From positions 1 through 30,444 of the IMG/VR virus record IMGVR_UViG_3300045116_000064: a stretch of DNA of 30,444 nt. One strand, given 5' to 3'. The position numbers and the translations under genes are program-made. Below, piece by piece: positions 22,508 to 30,097 of the stretch; position 1 is the stretch's first letter, and every line of letters begins with the position of its first letter. The notes beneath the pieces are model-generated. The model worked only from the letters and a program-made list of their open reading frames with translations, searched no databases and was not told the origin of the DNA. Origin of the DNA: a virus.

Positions 22508-22833
22508 TGACAAGAGAAACAAAAGAATTAATTACGCCAGTAGATAAGCATAAGGTTATTGTTTATTCTTATATTACTGGAAGAGATAAAAGGGAAATAA
22601 CATCCGTTTATCTTTCAAATTCAAAAATAAATGTTAGTGATGAAAAAATTAGCACGCCTAGTTTTGATGGATCATTAGTAAACAAAGCAACTGATAAAGC
22701 AATAGAATTATTAATTGAATCAGTGGATGGAAAAAAAGAGAATATTCTTGACAGTATTCTTGATTTTAAAGCTGAAGATTATGATTTTATTGTTAATGAA
22801 TTAAACGAAATACAAAAACCAAAAAAAAAATAA
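22507..22833 (+). CDS. Tail assembly chaperone (gpG-like)
   Basis: A 108-residue protein beginning MTRETKELITPVDKHKVIVY. It is soluble and ends EIQKPKKK before TAA. It stands between the tail tube and tape measure genes, the invariant place of the lambda G/T tail chaperones. Ten A residues at its end allow a -1 frameshift into the open frame that runs to 23066, which would give the longer GT-type protein. These chaperones bind the tape measure during tail assembly and are absent from the virion. The start is overlapped by the candidate RNA structure. Confidence 0.8.
   Translation: MTRETKELITPVDKHKVIVYSYITGRDKREITSVYLSNSKINVSDEKISTPSFDGSLVNKATDKAIELLIESVDGKKENILDSILDFKAEDYDFIVNELNEIQKPKKK
22821..22830 (+). 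promoter_or_regulatory. A10 slippery tract for -1 frameshift
   Basis: Ten consecutive A residues cover the last three AAA codons of the chaperone frame just before TAA 22831-22833. Shifting back one base gives codons AAA AAA ATA ATT GAA and an open frame for about 77 more codons. Confidence 0.75.
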
Positions 22834-23066
22834 TTGAACAAGCAAGCGATTTATATAACAATCTATTCACCACTGGCCATAGCAAAATTACTGATGAAAT
22901 GAATATTGTAGAAATCTGCAAATATATGGGGTGGGATTATATACAATTTATGAATCAACCAGAATGGTTTATAGATTTAATACAAATAAGAATAAACGAA
23001 GAGGCACAAGCAAAAAGAAGATTAGAAAGAATGGAAGAAGCTAAATCAAGAAGAATAAAAACATAA
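22830..23066 (+). CDS. -1 frame extension of the tail chaperone (gpT-like part)
   Basis: The frame one base back from the chaperone is open from the A tract to TAA 23064-23066. It reads IIEQASDLYNNLFTTGHSKI, then MGWDYIQFMNQPEWFIDLIQ, and ends in a helical basic tail (NEEAQAKRRLERMEEAKSRR). WDYIQFMNQPEWFI-type segments are typical of the T part of tail chaperones, where a helix lies close to the tape measure start. There is no ATG at the head of this frame. The first in-frame ATG is 22899, so a separate 55-codon start is the alternative to a fusion. The tape measure gene starts two bases after the stop. Confidence 0.8.
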   Translation: MIEQASDLYNNLFTTGHSKITDEMNIVEICKYMGWDYIQFMNQPEWFIDLIQIRINEEAQAKRRLERMEEAKSRRIKT

Positions 23067-23067
23067 T

Positions 23068-25233
23068 ATGGCGACAACAAGTGAATTACAATTAGTCATA
23101 AAAGCCAAAGATGATGCTAGTAAGACTATAAAATCTACTAATAATTCTTTATTGGAATTATCATCAGCAGTAGCAATAGGAACTGCTGCTTATGAAGCAT
23201 TTAAAGTAGCGGCTGGTTTTGTTGTTGATCAATTAAAAGATACTGTGAATGCAGCATCAGAAGCACAAGTTGCTGAAGTAAAAACTGATGCTATTTTAAA
23301 AACTTTAAATACTTCTTTAGCTGAACAATCTGATTTATTCAATCAAGTTAGTAAATCAGCTATTCAAATGGGTTTTGATGACGAGGAAGCAAGTATAGCG
23401 GTAGCTAAATTATGGCAAATAACAGGCGATGCTACAGAAGCACAAGACTTGTTTTCAATAGCAATGGATTTATCTCGTTATAAAGGAATAGAATTAGATG
23501 CGGCAACACAGGCATTGACTTTAGCTTATAGTGGAAATACTAGAATGTTAAAGCAATTAGGAATTGAAGTTGATGAAAATGCTTCTAAAACGGAAATATT
23601 TGGTGCAATCCAAGAAAAAGTAGCAGGACAGGCAGAAGCATATTCTGAAACTTATGCTGGTTCAATGGCAACAATGAAAGTAAGTATTGAAAATGTAAAA
23701 GAAGCTATAGGAACTGTTTTTTTACCAGCATTATCAGATATGTCTAATAATATTTCTACTTTTGTTAATTCTGAAGAATTTTCTGGATATTTAGAAACTA
23801 TACAAAATTGGCTAGGAGATAATGTACCAAAAGCTATAGATACTGTTAAAAAATATTTAATTGATTTATATAATAAATTAGATGAAACAGGAGTATTAGA
23901 TTTATGGTTAGATTTATGGAATAATGCTGTAAATTTATTTGTTAATGATTTATTGCCAACAATAAAAGAGAATAAAGACATGTTTATTGATATTGGTAAA
24001 GTGCTTGCAGCTTTAATAGCAGGTTCAATAACAAGTTTATTATTGGCATTAAATGTAATGATAAAAACTATTGATCTTGTTATAGAAGGGATTGCATGGT
24101 TTAGGGAAGCATTAAATAATTTGAGTCAAGGATTTCAAGATGTAATGAATAATATAGGTGAATTTTTAGGTCAAGCAATGCAAATAGGAATAGATTTTAT
24201 TGGTGGTGTAATTGCTGGTTTAGAATCAGCTAGAGAAACTTTGTATAGTGGAATTTATAATATATTTCAAGGAATAGTTGATAATGTAAAATCAATATTA
24301 GGTATTAGTTCTCCGTCTAAAGTAATGAAAGAAATAGGACAATGGACAGCAGAAGGTTTTACTGAAGGAGTATTATCAGGAATAGACGATGCAACAAAAG
24401 CAATAGCTGAATATAAACAAATTGTTATTGATGGTTTTAATAGTATTAAAGAAGTAAAAAAAGAATTTAAGGCAACAATGAAAGATTTAAAATCTGATAG
24501 AAACAAAGATATTGCTGATTCAATAGTTGGAGCGAAAGAAAGACAAAAAGAAATTAGTGGTTTAATGGAAGAAGAAAGACAAAAAATGGCTGAAATTGCT
24601 ATAGAATATAATGAAAAAATTAAAAAAGAAGGAAAAAATTTTAGTCAAGAAGAATTAGATAATTTATTAGAATCATCTCACGATAAATTATCTGAATTAG
24701 GCAATGAGTATAAAGAAAAAGAAGCATTTTTAAAAAAACATATAAAAGATCAAGAAAAATATGCTAAACAAATACAAGAATTAGAATATTTTAACTCTTT
24801 AGATGAAATTGAACAAACTAAATATTTATATAATAAACAAAAAGAAATTGAAAAACAAAATTTTTTAGATAAAATTGCAAATATAAAAGAAAATATGAGA
24901 GAAAAATTGTCTGTTTTGAAGGATGCTTTTTTAGAATTATCTGCTGACACAACATTTAGACAAATATTTGGTTCGTTAAAAGAATTTGTTTCTACTGCTG
25001 GGGCAGCAGGAATTAGTTTGTTTGCTTCTGGCGGTATAGTTACAAAACCTACTCTTGCTATGGTAGGAGAAGCTGGCCCTGAGGCAATAGTTCCTTTAAA
25101 TAATAATAATAGTGCAATATCAGTTAATTTTAATAATGTAAATGTAAGAAATCAAAATGATTTATCAGTAATTATTAATGCTGTAAAGTCTTCTTTAAAT
25201 AGAGATTTAGTACAGCAACAATTAGGAGTTTAA
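23068..25233 (+). CDS. Tape measure protein
   Basis: A 721-residue protein that sets tail length. N-terminal: MATTSELQLVIKAKDDASKT, typical of the family. Residues about 75-230 contain the conserved tail-tape-measure helical region (QMGFDDEEASIAVAKLWQIT and LDAATQALTLAYSGNTRMLK, KQLGIEVDENASKTEIFGAI). Residues about 305-345 are hydrophobic with two possible transmembrane segments. Residues about 482-617 form a coiled coil rich in Lys and Glu. The end has FASGGIVTKPTLAMVGEAGP and EAIVPLN, a frequent tape measure C-terminus. At roughly 1.5 angstroms per residue, 721 residues would give a tail near 100 nm; this is a rule of thumb. Confidence 0.92.
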   Translation: MATTSELQLVIKAKDDASKTIKSTNNSLLELSSAVAIGTAAYEAFKVAAGFVVDQLKDTVNAASEAQVAEVKTDAILKTLNTSLAEQSDLFNQVSKSAIQMGFDDEEASIAVAKLWQITGDATEAQDLFSIAMDLSRYKGIELDAATQALTLAYSGNTRMLKQLGIEVDENASKTEIFGAIQEKVAGQAEAYSETYAGSMATMKVSIENVKEAIGTVFLPALSDMSNNISTFVNSEEFSGYLETIQNWLGDNVPKAIDTVKKYLIDLYNKLDETGVLDLWLDLWNNAVNLFVNDLLPTIKENKDMFIDIGKVLAALIAGSITSLLLALNVMIKTIDLVIEGIAWFREALNNLSQGFQDVMNNIGEFLGQAMQIGIDFIGGVIAGLESARETLYSGIYNIFQGIVDNVKSILGISSPSKVMKEIGQWTAEGFTEGVLSGIDDATKAIAEYKQIVIDGFNSIKEVKKEFKATMKDLKSDRNKDIADSIVGAKERQKEISGLMEEERQKMAEIAIEYNEKIKKEGKNFSQEELDNLLESSHDKLSELGNEYKEKEAFLKKHIKDQEKYAKQIQELEYFNSLDEIEQTKYLYNKQKEIEKQNFLDKIANIKENMREKLSVLKDAFLELSADTTFRQIFGSLKEFVSTAGAAGISLFASGGIVTKPTLAMVGEAGPEAIVPLNNNNSAISVNFNNVNVRNQNDLSVIINAVKSSLNRDLVQQQLGV

Positions 25234-25234
25234 T

Positions 25235-26014
25235 ATGGCGCGCAGAACAATACAATTTGATTCAGTTAGCTTACAAGACGGATCACTTTATAAAACGCAA
25301 GAAATACAGCACGAAAGCATGGATAGCCGAGAGCTTAATATTCAGCGTTTAGGAAAAGGAGACGGCGGTAAATTAGTAAGCGAGACATTTGCACCTAAAA
25401 CTATTAAATTGATAGGCACTATATTTGGTACTGATTGTGATAATTTGGAAAGCCGTATTGATACTTTTAAAGAACTTTTAAGCAGACAGGAAAAAAATCT
25501 TGATATTCAATATGCTTCGGGAACTCGCAGATATGTGGCAACTTGCAGTAATTACTTAATAGAACGCAAACATTACAATTTAACTTTTGCTAATTGGGAA
25601 GCTAATTTTTTAATTAGCAATCCTGCCTTTGGCAAGTCTTTGGATACTTCTACTTATTCACAGGATTTAATAGTTGTTGGGACAGCGACTGTAGCTGGTA
25701 CTTATACATTTACTGGCACTAGAAGACCAATGCCAACAATTAAAATGACAGTAAATAGTGAAACTGATTTATCAAAAGTAAGATTTAGGAATGTAAATAC
25801 AAACGGAGCTATTGAAGTAGAAACAGCTTTCAATGCTGCTGATGTTTTAATAGTAAATACTTCAGATTATACAGTCACTTTAAATGGAACAGCACAGGAT
25901 TATGCAGGTAGTTTTCCTGAATTTGTAGCTGGCGCTAATGATTTTAGAGTTCAATTAAGAGCAGATGCGGCTAATGTAACGCTTAAATTGATTTATTATA
26001 GTCTTTATTTATGA
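25235..26014 (+). CDS. Distal tail protein (Dit-like)
   Basis: A 259-residue protein right after the tape measure. It starts MARRTIQFDSVSLQDGSLYK and has a ring-forming N-terminal domain with TIKLIGTIFGTDCDNLESRI and DTFKELLSRQEKNLDIQYAS, which are typical of siphovirus tail family proteins (compare SPP1 gp19.1). The second half is a beta sandwich (TATVAGTYTFTGTRRPMPTI). It would attach the tail tip to the tube. It overlaps the next gene by four bases. Confidence 0.8.
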   Translation: MARRTIQFDSVSLQDGSLYKTQEIQHESMDSRELNIQRLGKGDGGKLVSETFAPKTIKLIGTIFGTDCDNLESRIDTFKELLSRQEKNLDIQYASGTRRYVATCSNYLIERKHYNLTFANWEANFLISNPAFGKSLDTSTYSQDLIVVGTATVAGTYTFTGTRRPMPTIKMTVNSETDLSKVRFRNVNTNGAIEVETAFNAADVLIVNTSDYTVTLNGTAQDYAGSFPEFVAGANDFRVQLRADAANVTLKLIYYSLYL

Positions 26015-27243
26015 GTCATTTGCCAAGTATAATAAAAAAAACAGGTAAAAGTTTTATTCATAAAGTATATGATAATAATAATGTTTATATTTGTACTTGG
26101 TCTGATGAAATAACAAATGTTCCTAGTTTTACTTGGAATATCAATAGTGGATTAGGGCAAATGACAATTAATCTTGCTAAACCAATAAACAATTTCAGTG
26201 AAGGTAATGAAGTAGCGGTTAATAATAGAATACAAACTTATATATTAGACAATGATAATAAATTAGGAACTAAAATATTTGATGGAAAAGTATTAAGTTA
26301 TGAGATAAATGTTGATGAAAATGGAATACAAAATGTTGTTATAAATGCTTTTAGCCATACTTATTCATTGGCTAATTCTTTAGTAAAAAATGGATCAAGC
26401 ACGACTATCGCATATTCTACTACCAATATAGAAGATATAATAAAAGATTTATTGACTAAATATGCTGGAATTATAACTTATACAGCGAATTCAATATCTA
26501 TGGGGGCTGGTGCTTATACTTATACTTTTAAATATATCACTTATCTTGATGCTTTAGATAAATGTCTTGAATTGTGTCCAGCTTATTGGTATTGGTATTT
26601 AGATGCAAGTAATATTTTTTGGCTTCAGCCAATTGATTGGGATACGGTTAATCATACATTATATTTAGGTAAAGAAGTAAATGGTTTAACAGCAAAAAAA
26701 AGTATAGAAAATTTATATAATGCTGTGTATTTTTTAGGAGCAGAAAGCGGTGGAAGTAATTTGTATAAATTATATACAAATTCATCATCTATAGATGAAT
26801 ATGGTCAAAGAGATTATCAAATGAGAGACACAAGAGTTTCTAATACTGATACAGCACAGGCAATGGCTAATAAATTTTTAACAGAGAATGATTATGCTAA
26901 TTTTGAATTGACATGTACTGTATTGGATAATTCAATAGATTCAAATAAAGGTTATGATATAGAAAGTTTTAAGCCAGGTCAAATAGTGAAAATAATTGAT
27001 CCTAAAAAAACAATTCCTACGCCGACATTATGGGATATTGCCGATTGGGATGTTGATTATTGGGATGATTCAACAGCTACTTTATTAGGAAATACAATGC
27101 AAATTAAGAGCATAAAATATGATTTTTTTAGCTGTGAATTAACTTTGACTAATAAACCAGAAGAATTAAGCGAAAGAATCAATAATATAGATAAAAATTT
27201 AACTCAATTAGAATCGGAAAATATACCATCCGCTCCTAGCTAA
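26011..27243 (+). CDS. Tail-associated (Tal/hub-like) protein
   Basis: A 410-residue protein after Dit. The start (MSHLPSIIKKTGKSFIHKVY) and following strands (YICTWSDEITNVPSFTWNIN, GQMTINLAKP) and the FDGKVLSYEINVDENGIQNV segment resemble the gp27-like hub domain of siphovirus tail tips (Gp37-like family). The middle contains YLDALDKCLELCPAYWYWYL and ends with a Trp/Asp-rich segment (WDIADWDVDYWDD) and a short coiled coil. It probably forms the tail tip hub. No peptidase motif was found. Confidence 0.75.
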   Translation: MSHLPSIIKKTGKSFIHKVYDNNNVYICTWSDEITNVPSFTWNINSGLGQMTINLAKPINNFSEGNEVAVNNRIQTYILDNDNKLGTKIFDGKVLSYEINVDENGIQNVVINAFSHTYSLANSLVKNGSSTTIAYSTTNIEDIIKDLLTKYAGIITYTANSISMGAGAYTYTFKYITYLDALDKCLELCPAYWYWYLDASNIFWLQPIDWDTVNHTLYLGKEVNGLTAKKSIENLYNAVYFLGAESGGSNLYKLYTNSSSIDEYGQRDYQMRDTRVSNTDTAQAMANKFLTENDYANFELTCTVLDNSIDSNKGYDIESFKPGQIVKIIDPKKTIPTPTLWDIADWDVDYWDDSTATLLGNTMQIKSIKYDFFSCELTLTNKPEELSERINNIDKNLTQLESENIPSAPS

Positions 27244-27260
27244 TAAATAATAATAAATAT

Positions 27261-28214
27261 ATGGCAGTAACAAATGTTTTTACACCGCGCACTAAAATAA
27301 GAAGTGCAGAAACAAATGCAAATAATAATCAAATAACAGAAGGTAATGCTATTACTCAAATGACAGCTTCAACAGTAAGTATGAATGGTAATACTGGATA
27401 TTATAGAAATTCTGCAGTTGCCCATGGAATGACTACTATAGTTCCTACTGATGTTTATGGAAGTTTTGGGATTGCATCAGGAACAGATGGAGGATTAGAA
27501 ATAATTGGTCTATCTGATACAGATAATAGAGCTTTTAAAATAAAAGGATATATTGGTTCAGCTGATCCGACAGATTCTTTAGAAGCTATACAAATTGTAG
27601 GAGCAAAAAAAGATGGAACAGGAATTCAAGCATTAGGTACAAATGAAACTATATTAGGGATATATAATGGAGCAGGAAACCAAGAAATTTCTATAACAGG
27701 CAATGGTAATTTTAATATGTGGTCAGATAATCAATTAGTTTGTTATGCTAATGATAATATTAGTTATAATACAGTGTTTACTCATACAGATAATAATTTG
27801 TGGTTTAATGCAGGTACTAATGGACAAGTGCAGGTATTCGGTAAAATGCCTCGTGATAATAATGGTTCTGCTACTTATATAGATAGTTTTATACAAAGAG
27901 GATGGTTTTATGTTGTAGGTAACGGAACTGATACTTTAAGTTCAGGTGCAGGAACAATAGATTTTGCAAAACAATTTTCTTCTGCTAATTATACAGTTAC
28001 TTTAACACCCTGTGGAGTTAAAGCAACTGCTAGTGGAGCTCCTACAAATGAAAATGATTTTGATATTGCTGGAGTTATAGTAACTGAATTTGCAATATCG
28101 GCTCATTCTCATGCTCAAGGATCATTTAAATATAGAGCTACTACTGTTAATGGAAGTAATACTAACGCAAATTATAATTATGGTTTTACATATATAGCAA
28201 TTGGCCCAATTTAA
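27261..28214 (+). CDS. Putative tail fibre or receptor-binding protein
   Basis: A 317-residue, Asn/Thr/Gly-rich protein. It starts MAVTNVFTPRTKIRSAETNA. Its middle is repetitive beta structure, for example ETILGIYNGAGNQEISITGN and GTNGQVQVFGKMPRDNN, as in fibres and tail spikes. The C-terminal part (TIDFAKQFSSANYTVTLTPC, ISAHSHAQGSFKYRATT, YNYGFTYIAIGPI) resembles a fibre-end domain with the DFxxxFSSxPYVVTxTP pattern of H-type fibre tips. It is the last tail gene before the lysis genes, and is the best candidate for receptor binding. Confidence 0.65.
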   Translation: MAVTNVFTPRTKIRSAETNANNNQITEGNAITQMTASTVSMNGNTGYYRNSAVAHGMTTIVPTDVYGSFGIASGTDGGLEIIGLSDTDNRAFKIKGYIGSADPTDSLEAIQIVGAKKDGTGIQALGTNETILGIYNGAGNQEISITGNGNFNMWSDNQLVCYANDNISYNTVFTHTDNNLWFNAGTNGQVQVFGKMPRDNNGSATYIDSFIQRGWFYVVGNGTDTLSSGAGTIDFAKQFSSANYTVTLTPCGVKATASGAPTNENDFDIAGVIVTEFAISAHSHAQGSFKYRATTVNGSNTNANYNYGFTYIAIGPI

Positions 28215-28248
28215 TATTTTGATAAAATCAGTATAAATTAATAAATAT

Positions 28249-28446
28249 ATGTCAGATTTAAATGAACTAAAAGATGAAATAAAGAATTTAAAAGAAAATG
28301 ATTTAACTCATATCAAAGCGGAAATCACAGAAATCAAGACAGATTTAAAATGGGTTAAAAGGATTCAATGGTATGCCATTACTACTTCTCTTGGTTCTTT
28401 AGTAGGAATTGCATTGACACTAATAACATTATTATTAAAAAAATAA
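28249..28446 (+). CDS. XhlA-like membrane protein (lysis)
   Basis: A 65-residue protein with an N-terminal coiled coil (residues 1-40, DLNELKDEIKNLKENDLTHI) and one C-terminal transmembrane helix (IQWYAITTSLGSLVGIALTL and the Leu-rich end). This is the XhlA layout, a small protein known from Bacillus phages and prophages that works with a holin and endolysin in lysis. The endolysin gene begins one base after its stop. Confidence 0.75.
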   Translation: MSDLNELKDEIKNLKENDLTHIKAEITEIKTDLKWVKRIQWYAITTSLGSLVGIALTLITLLLKK

Positions 28447-28447
28447 T

Positions 28448-29050
28448 ATGTCTCAAGTATTACCTACAAACGGAAGAATAACCCAGACTTTTTCTACACC
28501 AGTTAATTATATTGCTGGACGAAACAAGCATGAAGCAGTTGATATAGTAACTAAAGGTGAGATTGATTATTGTGCTTTAGGAAATTGTAAAGTTTATCGG
28601 GTTATAGACAAATATAATGAAGGGTCTACGACTGGCTATGGCAATGAGGTATATCTGGATTATGGTAATGATTTATTGGTTCGTTCTTGCCATCATAATA
28701 AGATTTATGTTAAAGAAGGCGATGAATTAACGGGAGGCGATAGAGTTGCCAGTATTGGTCGGACTGGCTATCGTAGTCCTGTTTCAATATATCATACGCA
28801 TATAGAAGTATTAAAAGGGGCAGTAAGAATTGATCCATTGCCCATATTTAATCAATTAAACGAACAATTTATGAGTGATTTAAAAGTTTTAAGAAACGAT
28901 CATGAAGCATTTGTAAAATCTACTTGGAAAAGATTAGATGCTTTAGAGTTAAATGTTTCTACAATATTAAGGGATGTTCAGGATATTAAAAATAATAAAT
29001 GGGGAAAAAAAAGAATAGCGAGATTTTTAGAAAAAATGAATATTAAATAA
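28448..29050 (+). CDS. M23 (LytM-like) metallopeptidase, putative endolysin
   Basis: A 200-residue protein. The M23 domain is in residues 1-135: NYIAGRNKHEAVDIVT with the metal HxxxD (H28 and D32), a CHHNKIYVKEGD segment at the usual Yxxlxxhxv position, then HTHIEV with the HxH (H116, H118). It would cut peptidoglycan cross-bridges. The last 60 residues are a coiled coil (RNDHEAFVKSTWKRLDALEL) and a basic tail, with no SH3 or LysM domain. There is no signal peptide, so it needs a holin to cross the membrane. A tail-associated role is possible but position favours lysis. Confidence 0.85.
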   Translation: MSQVLPTNGRITQTFSTPVNYIAGRNKHEAVDIVTKGEIDYCALGNCKVYRVIDKYNEGSTTGYGNEVYLDYGNDLLVRSCHHNKIYVKEGDELTGGDRVASIGRTGYRSPVSIYHTHIEVLKGAVRIDPLPIFNQLNEQFMSDLKVLRNDHEAFVKSTWKRLDALELNVSTILRDVQDIKNNKWGKKRIARFLEKMNIK

Positions 29051-29054
29051 ATAT

Positions 29055-29354
29055 ATGAATGAAATTTTATTAATCTCTAGCGGGATTACAGTAATCCTTT
29101 GCGGAGTTATCGTAGAAGCGCTTAAAATTGCGTTTTTACCAATTAAATATGCAGCTTTGGCTTCTTTAGCCATTGGGGCTATTTTCGGCGTTCTAATAGG
29201 CCTTTTCATGCCGAATATAGGGGATATAAATTGGTTTGTTGGCTTATGTGGCGGTATTATTGCTGGTGCAAGCGCCGCAGGCCTTTATAAGTCAGGAACA
29301 CAAGGTAAAAATGCAGCAAAATTAGTTATTGCCAAATTCAAGAAAAAAGAATAA
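29055..29354 (+). CDS. Holin-like membrane protein
   Basis: A 99-residue protein with two to three transmembrane segments: residues 3-27 (ILLISSGITVILCGVIVEAL), 31-53 (YAALASLAIGAIFGVLIGLF) and 62-82 (FVGLCGGIIAGASAAGLYKS). The end is a lysine-rich tail (GKNAAKLVIAKFKKKE), as in many holins. It follows the putative endolysin directly. The topology and size fit class I or II holins that open the membrane for the endolysin. It is the second small membrane protein of the lysis module beside the XhlA-like one. Confidence 0.7.
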   Translation: MNEILLISSGITVILCGVIVEALKIAFLPIKYAALASLAIGAIFGVLIGLFMPNIGDINWFVGLCGGIIAGASAAGLYKSGTQGKNAAKLVIAKFKKKE

Positions 29355-29370
29355 TTATAAACTTATCCAC

Positions 29371-29425
29371 AATTAAAATTTATAAGCCCTTGCCAAATTT
29401 TTTGCAGGGGTTTATAATTTTAATT
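29371..29425 (+). other. Long hairpin after the lysis genes
   Basis: Bases 29371-29393 pair with 29404-29425: about 22 pairs with a single bulged T and two GU pairs, closing a 10-base loop (CAAATTTTTT). No T run follows. It lies at the end of the late gene block and could protect the 3' end of its mRNA or act as a processing site. Confidence 0.7.
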
Positions 29426-29525
29426 GAAGGCAAAAAGCGGTATTTTTTTATAGATTAGAGCTTTAATCCGCCGTAGTAAGTAATCATAGCACCGCTATGC
29501 CTTCACCTTGCTACGGCGGTTTTTA
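29426..29525 (+). terminator. Terminator with a nested hairpin and an upstream competing strand
   Basis: CCGCCGTAG (29468-29476) pairs with CTACGGCGG (29511-29519), extended by a GU pair and three further pairs, and followed by five T residues (29520-29524). Inside sits CATAGC/GCTATG (29485-29490 with 29494-29499). Upstream, GAAGGCA (29426-29432) and AGCGG (29436-29440) are complementary to TGCCTTC (29498-29504) and CCGCT (29492-29496), so a second structure could form in place of the inner hairpin. It ends 18 bases before the replication gene. Confidence 0.7.
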
Positions 29526-29542
29526 TTAAACCGTTTAAAATA

Positions 29543-30094
29543 ATGAAAGACACGTTTTACTTTCAGCATGATTATAATGCTAGAAGCGATGAAAAAATAA
29601 TTAAATTAATTTCTAAAGAAGGATGGGAAGGATATGGTTTATATTGGGCTATTGTTGAAAAATTATATGAAGAAAAAGGATATTTAGAAAAAGATTACGA
29701 ATGTATCGCTTTTGATTTGCGAACGCAATGCGAACGCATAGCGAGCGTAATAGAAAAATATAATCTATTTAAGTTTAAAAACAATAAATTTTATTCAGAG
29801 GCAATATTAGAAAGACTTGCTATCAGAAAAGAAAAATCAGAAAAAGCCCGTAAATCAGCTAATATTAAATGGAATAATGCGAACGCAATGCGAACGCATA
29901 GCGAAGGCAATGCTATAAAGGAAAGGAAAGGAAAGGAAATAAAAAGAAATATAATTAATAATAATTATAAATTTTCCTTTAAAGGAAATCCTTGCTACAA
30001 CGCTGGAGATAAAGATTGGCCTAAATGGAAAGTTTTAGAAAATGGCCAGTGGAAAGACATAGCTAGTGGATATGAAAAAGAAATAATTAATTAA
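29543..30094 (+). CDS. DUF4373-like replication protein
   Basis: A 183-residue protein. Residues 1-90 match DUF4373 (Lin1244/Lin1753-like): MKDTFYFQHDYNARSDEKII, GWEGYGLYWAIVEKLYEE and CERIASVIEKYNLFKFK, a domain found at the start of phage replication initiator proteins. The rest contains KSEKARKSANIKWNN, which is common in these proteins, then a Gly/Lys tail. It probably binds the origin and loads replication proteins. Two sets of iterons lie inside the gene. The C-terminus (about 50 residues) is low in recognisable features, ending KWKVLENGQWKDIAS. Confidence 0.75.
   Translation: MKDTFYFQHDYNARSDEKIIKLISKEGWEGYGLYWAIVEKLYEEKGYLEKDYECIAFDLRTQCERIASVIEKYNLFKFKNNKFYSEAILERLAIRKEKSEKARKSANIKWNNANAMRTHSEGNAIKERKGKEIKRNIINNNYKFSFKGNPCYNAGDKDWPKWKVLENGQWKDIASGYEKEIIN
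29719..29751 (+). repeat. Iteron set 1, three 11-bp units
   Basis: Units GCGAACGCAAT (29719-29729), GCGAACGCATA (29730-29740) and GCGAGCGTAAT (29741-29751). Each has a TGCG-AA-CGCA-like inner dyad. The 11-base period places the units on one face of the helix. It lies inside the DUF4373-like gene. Confidence 0.85.
29879..29911 (+). repeat. Iteron set 2, three 11-bp units
   Basis: Units GCGAACGCAAT (29879-29889), GCGAACGCATA (29890-29900) and GCGAAGGCAAT (29901-29911). The first two are identical to those of set 1, 160 bases upstream. Since 160 is not a multiple of three, the two sets are read in different frames of the same gene. Confidence 0.85.
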
Positions 30095-30097
30095 CTT

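Larger units (their letters stand above)
29719..29985. other. Candidate replication origin inside the DUF4373-like gene
   Basis: Two iteron sets are followed by a purine run of four GGAAA-type units (about 29921-29940) and an AT-rich stretch (about 29940-29985) suited to helix opening. Iterons within the initiator gene followed by an AT-rich stretch is the layout of lambda-type phage origins. No replication data are available, so this is inference from pattern. Confidence 0.6.

Noticed and set aside
22748-22753. TTGACA as a -35 box
   Set aside because: No -10-like hexamer lies at a suitable distance, and it falls inside the chaperone gene.
23652-23981. Minus-strand frame opposite the tape measure gene
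   Set aside because: A shadow of a long, convincing + strand gene with no promoter or start context of its own.
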